Positions 44,940-54,237 of a stretch of DNA of 64,000 nucleotides are shown in pieces (position 1 is the stretch's first letter; every line of letters starts with the position of its first letter). A model generated the notes under the pieces. The model worked only from the letters and a program-made list of their open reading frames with translations, searched no databases and was not told where the DNA came from. Both the position numbers and the translations under genes were made by a program. The stretch spans positions 558,001-622,000 of the forward strand of contig NC_063435.1 in assembly GCF_020379485.1 (NCBI RefSeq). The letters are read 5' to 3'. The stretch comes from Brassica napus. Lineage: Eukaryota > Streptophyta > Magnoliopsida > Brassicales > Brassicaceae.

Positions 44940-46512
44940 ATATATTAATTACTCCTTTTTTTTTTGATCAAACTAAACTTGCATTAATTTTAAATGTGTT
45001 TACACTCCAACAAAGGAGAGTACAAAAGGGCTATTGACAGCCAAACAAACAACAACAACAACATAAGGGATAGAATGGCGACACAAATCACAAGAAGGAG
45101 CCATATGAAATCGTACCACAACAACATCATAAGCTTCTTTAAAGACCGCATCTAGTGTAACCCGTAGGACAACACACACTGCACCATACGCAGAGAAGAG
45201 CATTCGATGGGAGGAAGATCCTTGCAATACCAACGAAACTTGTTCATCCAATTTACTCCATATAGGAAGAAATATTAGGAAAAAAGACTGATTCAAACGA
45301 GGGACAAGCGGGAAATTAAAACCCGCCACATCCATATTCATCGGGATAAAGATGACAATGAATTTCTCTTCTACCTGCCACCAACACCAAGAAGAGAGAT
45401 ACACAAACACAACACCAACATCCGGAATGAAACCCATAAGAGAACTGCATACTGCAGACGCTCGCGCCAAGGCGATATAAATGCTACTAAAGGTCACAAA
45501 GGTAGAACCAAATGAGACTAAGCCCATCGGTATATCACCAGCTAAGATCATGAACCTCAATTCCAACATCACCCATACAGATAGCTGTCTAAACCATTTT
45601 ACAGTAGCAGAATAAATAGTAAATAAAGAACTATGATGAGCATGAAGGACCTTACAAGGACGACTGGTATGGAGGTCGAAACACCCAAATAGAGACCTGT
45701 ATATCACAGGAAAATGGAGCCAGTAGGCGAAAGAAGTGTCATCGACACACCCAAATAGATACCTGTATACCACAGGAGAAAGGAGCCCGTAGGCGAAGGA
45801 AGTGTCGCTAGCAGACACCGGGAGACCACCACCACCACTTTTCTTTGTTGCCATCCTAGATGGAGGCTTTAGAGTTAAGATATGGGTAAGAACTTGAAGA
45901 GATGGTATGAATGGCCGAAGAACAGTGATGATTCCACAAACACGAACCAAAAGATTTGGATATAAACTTTTAGAACCAAATCTTGTGGCACCAAAGAACA
46001 CAAAAGAAACAACACCACCACTGGCCAGATTTGGAAATCGAGTTTCCAGATTCTGAATATACGCTTGAGAGAGGGTGAATGGTGTGTTAAAGTGCAGGTG
46101 AACAACGAGGCGGAATGAAGCGTCGGGAGGATCCGGTGGTTCTGGCCGGGAGAGAGCTTGGAACGGCACCCGAGAAAACAAACACCGCGGCGAATCTGGT
46201 GGTTCGTGCGGAGTGAGAGCTTGCGCAAGAGACGACGAACACGGTTGCGGAGAGAGAGCTTCGAACGGCACCAGAGAAGGCAGAGACGGCGGCGGATCTG
46301 GAGGAGGGCGGGGTCGCAACGGAGGAGACGAGGGCCGGAGTGATGAAAGACGGGGCACCATCACCATCGGAGCCATGGGAGAGCTGCTTCAGAGTGTTGG
46401 AGGCTGGAGAACTGGATTGAACCTGAAAAGGAAATCCATGGAGGAGGCCACCTAGGGAAGAGCGTCAGAGAGAGAAACCTTTAGGGCGAACTGAAGATAT
46501 ATTAATTACTCC
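44940..46512 (-). mobile_element. Non-LTR retroposon with 16-bp target-site duplication
   Basis: A 1541-bp insertion (44956-46496) is flanked by perfect 16-bp direct repeats ATATATTAATTACTCC at 44940-44955 and 46497-46512. A run of ten T (44956-44965) touches the left repeat, which is a poly-A tail if the element is read on the minus strand. Variable-length duplication plus poly-A is the mark of target-primed reverse transcription. The element carries one 458-codon ORF with about 120 bp of 5' leader and about 45 bp between stop and tail. No reverse transcriptase is present, so it is non-autonomous or a retrocopy. Size, tail and duplication recall the Sadhu retroposons of Arabidopsis, but I cannot confirm sequence homology. 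The intact duplication suggests a fairly recent insertion. Confidence 0.85.
45000..46376 (-). CDS. Hypothetical 458-aa protein encoded in the retroposon
   Basis: A single uninterrupted ORF starting MAPMVMVPRLSSLRP. Residues 1 to about 90 are very rich in Pro, Ser and Leu with PPDPPP, PPDS and PPDPPD motifs, a composition I associate with short repeat-derived Brassicaceae proteins and LINE ORF1-like regions. The remainder is hydrophobic and aromatic without a domain I recognise. It has no zinc knuckle, endonuclease or reverse-transcriptase motif. A 66-bp (22-codon) tandem duplication gives two DTSFAY...YLFGC/SLFGC segments (45681-45744 and 45747-45808). It fills almost the whole mobile element, so it is either an element-encoded protein or a fortuitously open frame. 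No function is proposed. Confidence 0.45.
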   Translation of the reverse strand: MAPMVMVPRLSSLRPSSPPLRPRPPPDPPPSLPSLVPFEALSPQPCSSSLAQALTPHEPPDSPRCLFSRVPFQALSRPEPPDPPDASFRLVVHLHFNTPFTLSQAYIQNLETRFPNLASGGVVSFVFFGATRFGSKSLYPNLLVRVCGIITVLRPFIPSLQVLTHILTLKPPSRMATKKSGGGGLPVSASDTSFAYGLLSPVVYRYLFGCVDDTSFAYWLHFPVIYRSLFGCFDLHTSRPCKVLHAHHSSLFTIYSATVKWFRQLSVWVMLELRFMILAGDIPMGLVSFGSTFVTFSSIYIALARASAVCSSLMGFIPDVGVVFVYLSSWCWWQVEEKFIVIFIPMNMDVAGFNFPLVPRLNQSFFLIFLPIWSKLDEQVSLVLQGSSSHRMLFSAYGAVCVVLRVTLDAVFKEAYDVVVVRFHMAPSCDLCRHSIPYVVVVVCLAVNSPFVLSFVGV

Positions 46513-46894
46513 TAAATCTTTAATTTCTTCTGCAATACATTTTACTGATTATTGAAAAAAAAAACATTTTACTGATTTTCTACAAACACATAACTGAGAA
46601 ATTAGACTTTAGTATCAGTATATATATATATTCGTAACATTTTTACTGAAACATGTCATAAATAAGTAACTCAATCCATTAAAAAGGTATATCAAATACA
46701 AAGAAATGTGTATGTATGAAACATACAAATATAACAGAATACAAGCATATGTGTATCAAAAAGGAAAAAGAAGAATAGCTACAAGATCAAACAACAAAGA
46801 TATGGTTCACTAAGGAAACCGACGATGAGATAGACAGACAGAAGTGTATGTAATATAAGATAATGGGGGTGGGACTTCATCTAGTTCAATAGGC
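46513..46894. other. Intergenic: retroposon target site and PELPK 3' region
   Basis: AT-rich non-coding DNA with a short TA-rich run near 46619-46631. The right part is the expected 3' UTR of the minus-strand PELPK gene. Nothing else was recognised. Confidence 0.5.
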
Positions 46895-48031
46895 TCAGTG
46901 AGTTCCAGGAACTTTTGGAAATTCCGGCAACTTGGGAACTTCAGGCATCTTTGGTAGCTCTGGTTTTGGAATCTCTGGAACTTTCGGTACATCAGGTTTT
47001 GGAACCTCTGGAATGGTTGGCAACTCAGGTTTCTGAATCTCCGGCAACTTAGGAGCCTCAGGCTTTGGAATCTCCGGCATTTTTGGTAGTTCCGGCTTCT
47101 TAATCTCTGGCACCTTTGTCAACTCGGGTTTTGGAATCTCAGGCACCTTTGGTAGCTCCGGCTTAGGAATCTCTGGCACCTTTGGTAACTCAGGCTTAGG
47201 AATTTCAGGCACCTTTGGTAACTCAGGCTTTGGAATCTCTGGTACCTTTGGCATCTCGGGTTTAGGAACCTCTGGCAACTTAGGAGCCTCAAGCTTCGGA
47301 GTCTCCGGCATCTTTGGTAGTTCAGGCTTCTTAATCTCTGGTACCTTTGGCAACTCAGGCTTTGGAACTTCAGGCACCTTTGGTAACTCGGGCTTAGGAA
47401 TCTCCGGCACCTTTGGTAACTCTGGCTTTGGAATCTCTGGTACCTTTGGCATCTCGGGTTTAGGAACCTCTGGAAACTTAGGAGCCTCAGGCTTCGGAGT
47501 CTCCGGCATCTTTGGTAGTTCAGGCTTCTTAATCTCTGGTACCTTTGGCAACTCAGGCTTTGGAATTTCAGGCACCTTTGGCATCTCGGGCTTAGGAATC
47601 TCTGGTACCTTTGGTAACTCGGGCTTAGGAACCTCTGGTACCTTTGGAGCCTCAGTCTTCGGAGTCTCCATCAACTTAGGCACCTCAGCCTTTGGAACCT
47701 CTGGCATCTTTGGCAACTCAGGCTTAGGAATCTCCGGGAACTTAGGCAACTCAGGCTTCGGAATCTCTGGCATTTTTGGTAGCTCAGGCTTTGGGAACTC
47801 AGGTAACTTAGGCAGCTCTGGTTTAGGGAGCTCTGGCAACTTGGGAACTTCGAATTTCGGTAGCTCTGGATGAGGTAGTTCAGGCAATTTTGGTATCTCA
47901 GGTTTAGGAATCTCCTCCAGTAGCCTGCGAGCTCCGACTGAAACCGGATCAGCGAGAAATGCAATAAGACAGATGATTAGAAGTGGTGATGAGAGGAGAA
48001 TAGCAAAGAGACTCTTCTTCATCCGTGCCAT
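46895..48031 (-). CDS. PELPK1: PELPK-repeat cell-wall protein (PELPK1/PRP10-like)
   Basis: Single-exon, 378-aa secreted proline-rich protein. Residues 1 to about 34 form a signal peptide: positive MARMKK, a hydrophobic core LLSSPLLIICLIAFLA, and a likely cut after SVGA before RRLLEE. The rest is an almost pure repeat alternating PELPK and VPEIPK, an 11-aa (33-bp) unit with variants such as MPETPK, PEAPK and IKK. Larger 66-aa blocks are also duplicated. The family name is the PELPK pentapeptide. In Arabidopsis PELPK1 (AT5G09530) is a wall-associated protein linked to germination and early growth. Arabidopsis has two neighbouring PELPK genes in my recollection; only one is seen here. It is transcribed away from the GDI gene. 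Other Met residues near the start (position 4) make little difference. Confidence 0.93.
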   Translation of the reverse strand: MARMKKSLFAILLSSPLLIICLIAFLADPVSVGARRLLEEIPKPEIPKLPELPHPELPKFEVPKLPELPKPELPKLPEFPKPELPKMPEIPKPELPKFPEIPKPELPKMPEVPKAEVPKLMETPKTEAPKVPEVPKPELPKVPEIPKPEMPKVPEIPKPELPKVPEIKKPELPKMPETPKPEAPKFPEVPKPEMPKVPEIPKPELPKVPEIPKPELPKVPEVPKPELPKVPEIKKPELPKMPETPKLEAPKLPEVPKPEMPKVPEIPKPELPKVPEIPKPELPKVPEIPKPELPKVPEIPKPELTKVPEIKKPELPKMPEIPKPEAPKLPEIQKPELPTIPEVPKPDVPKVPEIPKPELPKMPEVPKLPEFPKVPGTH

Positions 48032-48852
48032 GTCTGCTTCCTTGACAAGTTTTGCCTTCTTTGTGTGTGCTTCTTTTGCTTTGTTGTGTTTTCTTGTTGT
48101 TTGTTTGTGATGATGAGTTTTGGTCTCTGATGCGGATGGCTATTTAAAGGTGTTTTGAGGAAGAATAAAGATATGGTGTTTGGTGGGAAAAATCTGTACA
48201 GATTTTTAAATAAAAAAAGTTCGTTTAACCTCTCTATCTGTATATCTACATTGTCATTTTCAATCTAATTGAATTTTAGGTCCTATATTGTTTACGTGTA
48301 AATGTTTAATTAAATTTTATAAACTCGAATAACCCAATCTTGAAAATAGTCATCAATTATACAAAGTTTATTAAGAAAATATTAGAAAATCAAGATTGAG
48401 GCTTGATCAATTGTATGTCTTAGAATTTTCTATTCAGTTGTGTTGATTCTGATTAGTCAAAACTAGTTCCAAGATGAATTTATTGCACGTAAATTTGGTA
48501 AATTTTTGCTAGTATGAAAACGCCATTAAAAAAAAAGAGGTTTAGGTGTTGGTTGGTAAACGACTTAGATCCTTTTCGTTGTGCGCAAGTTAATCGTTCG
48601 TCTGAATATAGTAAATTTTTAGGAACCATTTTTTTTACCTAAGAATGCGGTTTTAATAATTAACGTCAAATTTATCATGAGGTTAAACGGTAAGATTGGA
48701 GCTAGTGGTGGTAAGACTGTGTTAATAGCCACACATCACCCTCTATTTCTTTTTCTTCCCACACAGTTTTTTTTTCCAATAAAACAAGAACTATTAGAGA
48801 TCAGATAAGAGTTATAGACGATCAGTAATAGAGATAGAGATCGTTTGAAACA
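48032..48852. promoter_or_regulatory. Shared divergent promoter region, PELPK / Rab GDI
   Basis: The two start codons are 821 bp apart and point outward. For PELPK, a TATA-like TTTAAATA (minus strand, about 48141-48148) lies about 110 bp upstream of its ATG, with a pyrimidine/GTT-rich leader between. Toward GDI, a CT-rich tract near 48740-48760 and the sequence up to 48852 form the probable 5' leader. No other gene was recognised. Confidence 0.55.
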
Positions 48853-51181
48853 ATGGATGAAGAGTATGATGTGATTGTTCTTGGCACTGGTCTCAAGGAG
48901 TGTATCCTTAGTGGTCTTCTCTCTGTCGATGGCCTCAAGGTATTCTTGATATCCTTGAGCTTGTTTCTGTGCATCACATTCATATAAAGATTAGTTTTTA
49001 CGCTTAGCTATGGTTTTTGTTTTAGCTAGTTATGAATTTGACATGTCATATCAATAGTATGATTGACATCACATGATGTCATATCTTGTTTTTGTCATAC
49101 ATTGTCATTAACGATGAAATAGCATGATCCAACCATAACTTTTTGACGTTGTTCAAAACCTAATTCATACGGATGTATATAGGTACTGCATATGGATAGA
49201 AACGACTATTATGGAGGAGAGTCATCCTCTCTTAACCTCACTCAGCTATGGAAGCGTTTCAGGGGAAGTGACACTCCGCAAGAAAATCTTGGTGCAATCA
49301 GAGAATACAATGTCGACATGATCCCAAAGGTACTTAATTATATCAAAATACAAAAATATTTCTATGAATTTATATAAGAATCGATTAATAAAAAATATGG
49401 TTTCTTGAATTGCAGTTCATAATGGCTAATGGAACCCTTGTTCAAACCCTAATTCACACTGATGTCACCAAGTATCTTAACTTCAAAGCCGTTGATGGTA
49501 GCTTCGTCTACAAGAAGGGCAAGGTAGTAACTAAGTCTATTTTATCTTTTAAAAACAAGTTATTTACTCTGTGATTTTGATCATCCATGACAGATCTATA
49601 AAGTCCCAGCCACTGATGTGGAAGCCCTAAAATCGCCATTGATGGGTCTGTTCGAGAAACGACGTGCAAGAAAGTTCTTTATCTATGTGCAAGACTACGA
49701 TGAGAAAGATCCTAAGTCTCACGAAGGACTTGACCTTAGCAAAGTCACAGCTAGAGAGATTATCTCGTATGTAGATCCTATGTTTCTTCCATTTCAAGTC
49801 ATTACATCATAGTTTCTTACGTTACACGCTTTGTCGCTGTTTTTCTCTTCCCAATAGGAAGTATGGACTTGAAGACGATACAATCGACTTCATCGGCCAT
49901 GCCTTGGCGCTTCACAATGACGATGGCTACTTGGATCAACCAGCCATGGATTTTGTTATGAGAATCAAGGTGAAGTGTTTACTTTCTTCCTCCACAAGGC
50001 AATGTTCTGATCTCAATCTCATTTTTGGTTATGTGGTAAAGCTCTACGCAGAATCTTTGGCTCGTTTCCAAGGAGGATCTCCTTACATCTACCCACTGTA
50101 TGGTCTAGGAGAGTTGCCACAGGCTTTTGCGCGTTTGAGTGCTGTTTATGGTGGGACTTACATGCTAAACAAGCCTGAATGCAAGGTTACACACGGTCAA
50201 TTAATTGGTGATTGTTCTTAAAAGATGGTTAGAAGTTCATGAATCTCTAACATTATGCCTAACAGGTTGAGTTTGATAGCTCCGGAAAAGCTATTGGTGT
50301 AACTTCTGCGGGAGAAACTGCTAAATGCAAGAAAGTTGTGTGTGATCCTTCTTACTTGTCTGACAAGGTAACCCTAAACCCATTTCACCTACAAAGGTTA
50401 CTTGTTGTACGGGTCTAAGACGGTTCCCTTCTATTATAGGTTAAGAAAGTTGGGAAAGTGAATAGAGCGGTGTGTATAATGAGCCATCCTATTCCAGAAA
50501 CCAACGATGCTCACTCGGTCCAAATCATTCTTCCTCAGAAGCAACTCGGCCGCAAATCAGACATGTAAGAGATCATAATCAGATAGCACATTTAATTATA
50601 GAACATTACGACTAGCTTCTACTTTGAAAAAAATGAAGATGAATCTACGAGATTCTGGATTTTGTAGGTACTTGTTCTGTTGCTCATACGCCCACAACGT
50701 TGCACCAAAAGGCAAATACATAGCTTTTGTCTCTGCAGAAGCTGAAACTGATAGTCCAGAAGAAGAGCTTAAACCTGGAATCGAATTACTTGGACCTATA
50801 GATGAGATCTTCTACCATTCTTATGACACATACGTTCCAACCAATAAGCAAGAAGAAGATAACTGCTTCATATCTGGTGTAAGTGAATATCATAGTACAT
50901 CATATTATCTAATAAGTAATTTTCATCTCTGTTTTATTTTCTTGATGTTTCTTTGTTTTATTATCAGACTTATGATGCAACAACACATTTCGAGAGTACA
51001 GTCGAGGATGTACTAGAGATGTACACCAAGATCACTGGAAAGGTATAAACACTCATCACTATGTTTCTTGGTTCAGAAGTAAATACAACAGTTTGAATAC
51101 TGAGTTTTTTTTCTTTTTTTTTTGCAGACTCTTGATTTGTCTGTGGATTTGAGTGCTGCGAGTGCTACTGCAGAAACTTGA
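48853..51181 (+). CDS. GDI: Rab GDP dissociation inhibitor (GDI)
   Basis: Extracts prenylated GDP-bound Rab GTPases from membranes and delivers them back, in cytosolic vesicle traffic. Eleven exons: 48853-48939, 49183-49329, 49416-49523, 49594-49766, 49858-49969, 50042-50185, 50266-50367, 50440-50564, 50668-50878, 50968-51042 and 51128-51181. All are GT-AG and in phase, total 1338 nt, 445 aa, the size expected for plant GDI. Visible family features are [20 protein letters not shown] (nucleotide-binding-like N-terminal fold of GDI/REP proteins), [43 protein letters not shown] and the Rab-binding regions between them. The C-terminus ends in [10 protein letters not shown]. It corresponds by order to Arabidopsis AT5G09550. 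I saw no frameshift or missing block. Confidence 0.96.
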
Positions 51182-51642
51182 TAGTTTTTCTTTTGTTATT
51201 TCATTCATTTTATTTGTTCCTGCTGGGATTTTTTGACTAAAATAAAATATATTTATATATTTATATTCTAAAATATGAAAACTCCATCCTAATAGTTTAT
51301 ATATTTACATATTTGTTATTGCATTTCAATAATTATCCATTTAGAAATTTTTAAAAATTATTGTAGTAGAATTTATTTTGGGATATCCACCAATATTTAT
51401 ATTTTATATGTTATTTTATTATTTATTGAGATACTTTCTTAAGTAGTATCTTCCTAGTCACTATACTCCCGATATATTCTCTTTTTGACTTGGGATGCAA
51501 AAACGTGTTGGTAAAGTAAACTTCACCTCCAAGAGAAATCGACTTGCAATCAATTAAAATATTATATATATATATATATATGTTGGGCAACTTTTTTTAT
51601 CCAGATAATTCATCACTTATTCATTGCCCAAAATCTTCCAAA
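51182..51642. other. Intergenic, GDI to CHCH gene
   Basis: AT-rich non-coding DNA with a TA dinucleotide run at about 51561-51581. It holds the GDI 3' UTR and the promoter of the next gene. No other feature was recognised. Confidence 0.5.
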
Positions 51643-53916
51643 ATGCCTAGAAAACGACACGAAGGTGAAATTATATCTGTGTCTACGAGATGCTCTTTAA
51701 CGAAGTTAATTTGAGTGATTTGTTTGTGTTTTTTCTCTGTTTGTGCAGAAAGATCCTCTTCTTCTTCTTCCTCCTCCTCCTCTAGCTCGTCTCCTCGAAC
51801 TAGTAACTTCCTTATATAATCCATTTTGTTTTTGGATGTATCTCTCTTACGTTGCAAGAGAATAACTGGTTTAGGGTTTAGTAAATCCCTTAATCCCTTT
51901 TTTTTTGCATGTGTATTATGAAATGTTTTGTTCCTTATTTGTGTAGAAAGCTCTCCATCTCGCCCTCGTGCATCATCTTCAAGCAGGCGCTCTACTAGTA
52001 GTAGTAGTGGTAAATTTCATTCTCGTCAATAGATCTCTTAGAGAGAGTAATTAAGTGTGATCGTTGTTAATGATAAAATTAATAAAATATCTCAACTAGA
52101 ACTATATATTTCTATTGTAAATCTAGCAATCAAGTTTGTATGTTATGATCAAACGTTTATCAAGGAAGTCACAGTAATAGTAGTGAAACGTGCAAGTACA
52201 TATGGATATTTACAAGTATTTTTTATCTTTTTTAGGTTTTTAAATTGTGTATATGTAATTTAATCTAGATGTCTTTTGTTATTGTTGGTTGTGCAGGCAG
52301 ATCTTCTCCTCGCCCTCGATCAACAGCTTCACACAGCCCATCTATTCATACTGGTAACTAAATTTTCTGTTTGGGTTGTATTTCTTTGGACTGTGGAGAT
52401 AGAAGTTTTAGAAGTAGTACTTCTCAAATTTTGTGTGTTTAGGCAAATGATAGCTTGCAAGTCGCGATGATTATCCTCTCTAGTTGTTTAGTTTTATTAT
52501 AAATACAACGATGTCATTTTTTCCCTTGGTTCCAGTTATCAGCATGTTCGTTTTCCGCATAAGTCATTTACACATTTCAATGTGAGATTTATAGTTACCT
52601 TTTTCTTGGTTGTCCAGAAAGATCTTCTCCACGTCCTTCAAGCTACAGTTCACCTCCTAAGACTGGTAACTTATATGATTTAATTGTTTTATTATGTAAT
52701 ATATGGTTTTCTTGGTCGTTCATCGTTATAATTTTTTTCTCTTATTGTTTAGTTCTATTATGTAATATATGCACTTTTTAATGTGAGAATATTTGTAATG
52801 TTTTTGGTTACTGGTTGCTTAGAAAGATCTACTCCACGCACTGCAGGCTACACTCCATCTCCTCAGACTGGTAATATTTCGTAGTATGTAGCCATATCTC
52901 TCGAAAATCATTTGAGATTAGTTGCGAGAGATTATCTATTCGGTTTATCAGTTATTTTGTTTAATGAACTTTATAGGTTTCTTTTAGTTCTTGTTATGTT
53001 AGCGTTTTTCTTCGTGGATTTCAGCTAGTCATGACTCCCACTCGAGCGAAAATACTAGTAACGATCATGGCTTCTTCTCGAGGGGACGTAGTAGTAGTAG
53101 TGATGATGATTATGACTTCTTCCGGAGGAGACGTAGAAGTAGTAGTGATGACGAAGGTATGCGCTTTAACTTTCCTTTCGGATGCTTTTAAACAATTTCA
53201 TTTTAGATGATGGTTTGGTTACGTTCGCCTTGCTTACGGTACGTCATTTTTATTTCTTTTCAAATTAGGGATGTTTTCTGGTTTCATAGACGAAATTAAG
53301 GATGCTATAGAAAACTACCGAACCTCTAAGAAAGACCCTGTAGCAGCAGCAGCCGAAGTTGCAAGTACCAGTGGTTCTATTGCATGTGTCACTCAAGCCA
53401 AAGCTTTCCAAGATGTAAGTAATAACCACTTTATATGCATTGCATCTATCTATTCTATTAAAACATTCCTATTGATATATGTGTGGTCAAACTATTTTAA
53501 TACATTATTAAAATCTCTTACTAATTATTTAAGAAAAATGTTATACAAATAAAAAGACAAACATGACTAAAAACACAAATATAAAAATTAAATTTCTAAA
53601 AAATATAAAACAAAAAATATACCCCCATAATTTAGTTGTGTATTATAACTTCAGAAACTTAGGATGCATGTGGCTTATAATATATTTGCATTAGGTTTGG
53701 TTTGTTTATTCAAAATTAACAAAAAAGCTAGACTTGGAAATGATATTTGGTTACGTTCTTCTATTATCTATTGTCGAATCTTAATATTTATTCAAAGCTT
53801 ATCTTTGTGTTTTATATGTGTAGTGCCTCGACGAGAATGAAACAGACATTAATAAATGTCAGTCCTTGATGGACATGTGGTGTAAGTGCAAGAAGAGTTC
53901 CAAGCTAACCACCTAA
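51643..53916 (+). CDS. Twin CX9C (CHCH) protein, At12Cys/CHCHD2-10-like
   Basis: Reconstructed from nine exons: 51643-51664, 51749-51802, 51947-52009, 52297-52353, 52618-52665, 52823-52870, 53025-53156, 53269-53414 and 53824-53916 (663 nt, 220 aa). The last two exons encode a coiled-coil-helix-coiled-coil-helix domain: C-VTQAKAFQD-C, then KCQSLMDMWCKCKK, two CX9C pairs that are disulphide-bonded in proteins imported into the mitochondrial intermembrane space by Mia40. The nearest Arabidopsis neighbour-equivalent is AT5G09570 (At12Cys-2). The N-terminus begins MPRKRHE and is Arg/Ser/Pro-rich, a plausible mitochondrial signal. It is assembled from five homologous small exons starting AAAGATC or GCAGATC and all in phase 1. 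Exon 7 encodes an Arg/Ser/Asp-rich linker (SRGRSSSSDDDY). The hydrophobic Gly/Ala stretch typical of CHCHD2/10 is not obvious. Exon calls rest on splice-site and frame agreement, without transcript support. Confidence 0.85.
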
Positions 53917-54237
53917 AACCATTAATCCTTATTTGCAAGTTACCAAACAGTTCTTGAAATTTGTATTTCTTCATTACTCTGAAGAAGAACCCTCTCATGG
54001 TCTTTTATCCTTTCTGTCAATGTTTAGGATCTTGTCTTTTTCTCATTATGTCAATGTTTTTCATTTCCGGGTTTGATGTCAATAAAGAGAATACCATCAA
54101 TGGCTTAAAAACTATTTAACAAATATAAAGGTCAATTAAGAATAAATGTAAAGTTTGTGTCCTTCAATGCAATTTATCCGCTTCAAAAATCTCTCCGTCG
54201 TGAACAAAACCAAAACCTCAAAAAATCTCCGCCGTAG
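53917..54237. other. Intergenic, CHCH gene to DHH-like gene
   Basis: About 320 bp of AT-rich non-coding DNA: 3' UTR of the upstream gene and the short promoter of the next one. No TATA box stands out and nothing else was recognised. Confidence 0.45.

Noticed and set aside
46158..46455. Arg/Gly-rich plus-strand open frames opposite the retroposon ORF
   Set aside because: They are antisense shadows of the Pro-rich N-terminal coding region (GC-rich repeats) of the minus-strand ORF.
47671..47964. 97-codon minus-strand frame rich in S, Q, C and L
   Set aside because: It is an alternate frame of the PELPK repeat, open only because the repeat has no stops in that frame.
51621..51857. Glu-rich minus-strand open frame
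   Set aside because: It is the antisense of the Ser-coding TCT/TCC run in the CHCH gene's second exon.
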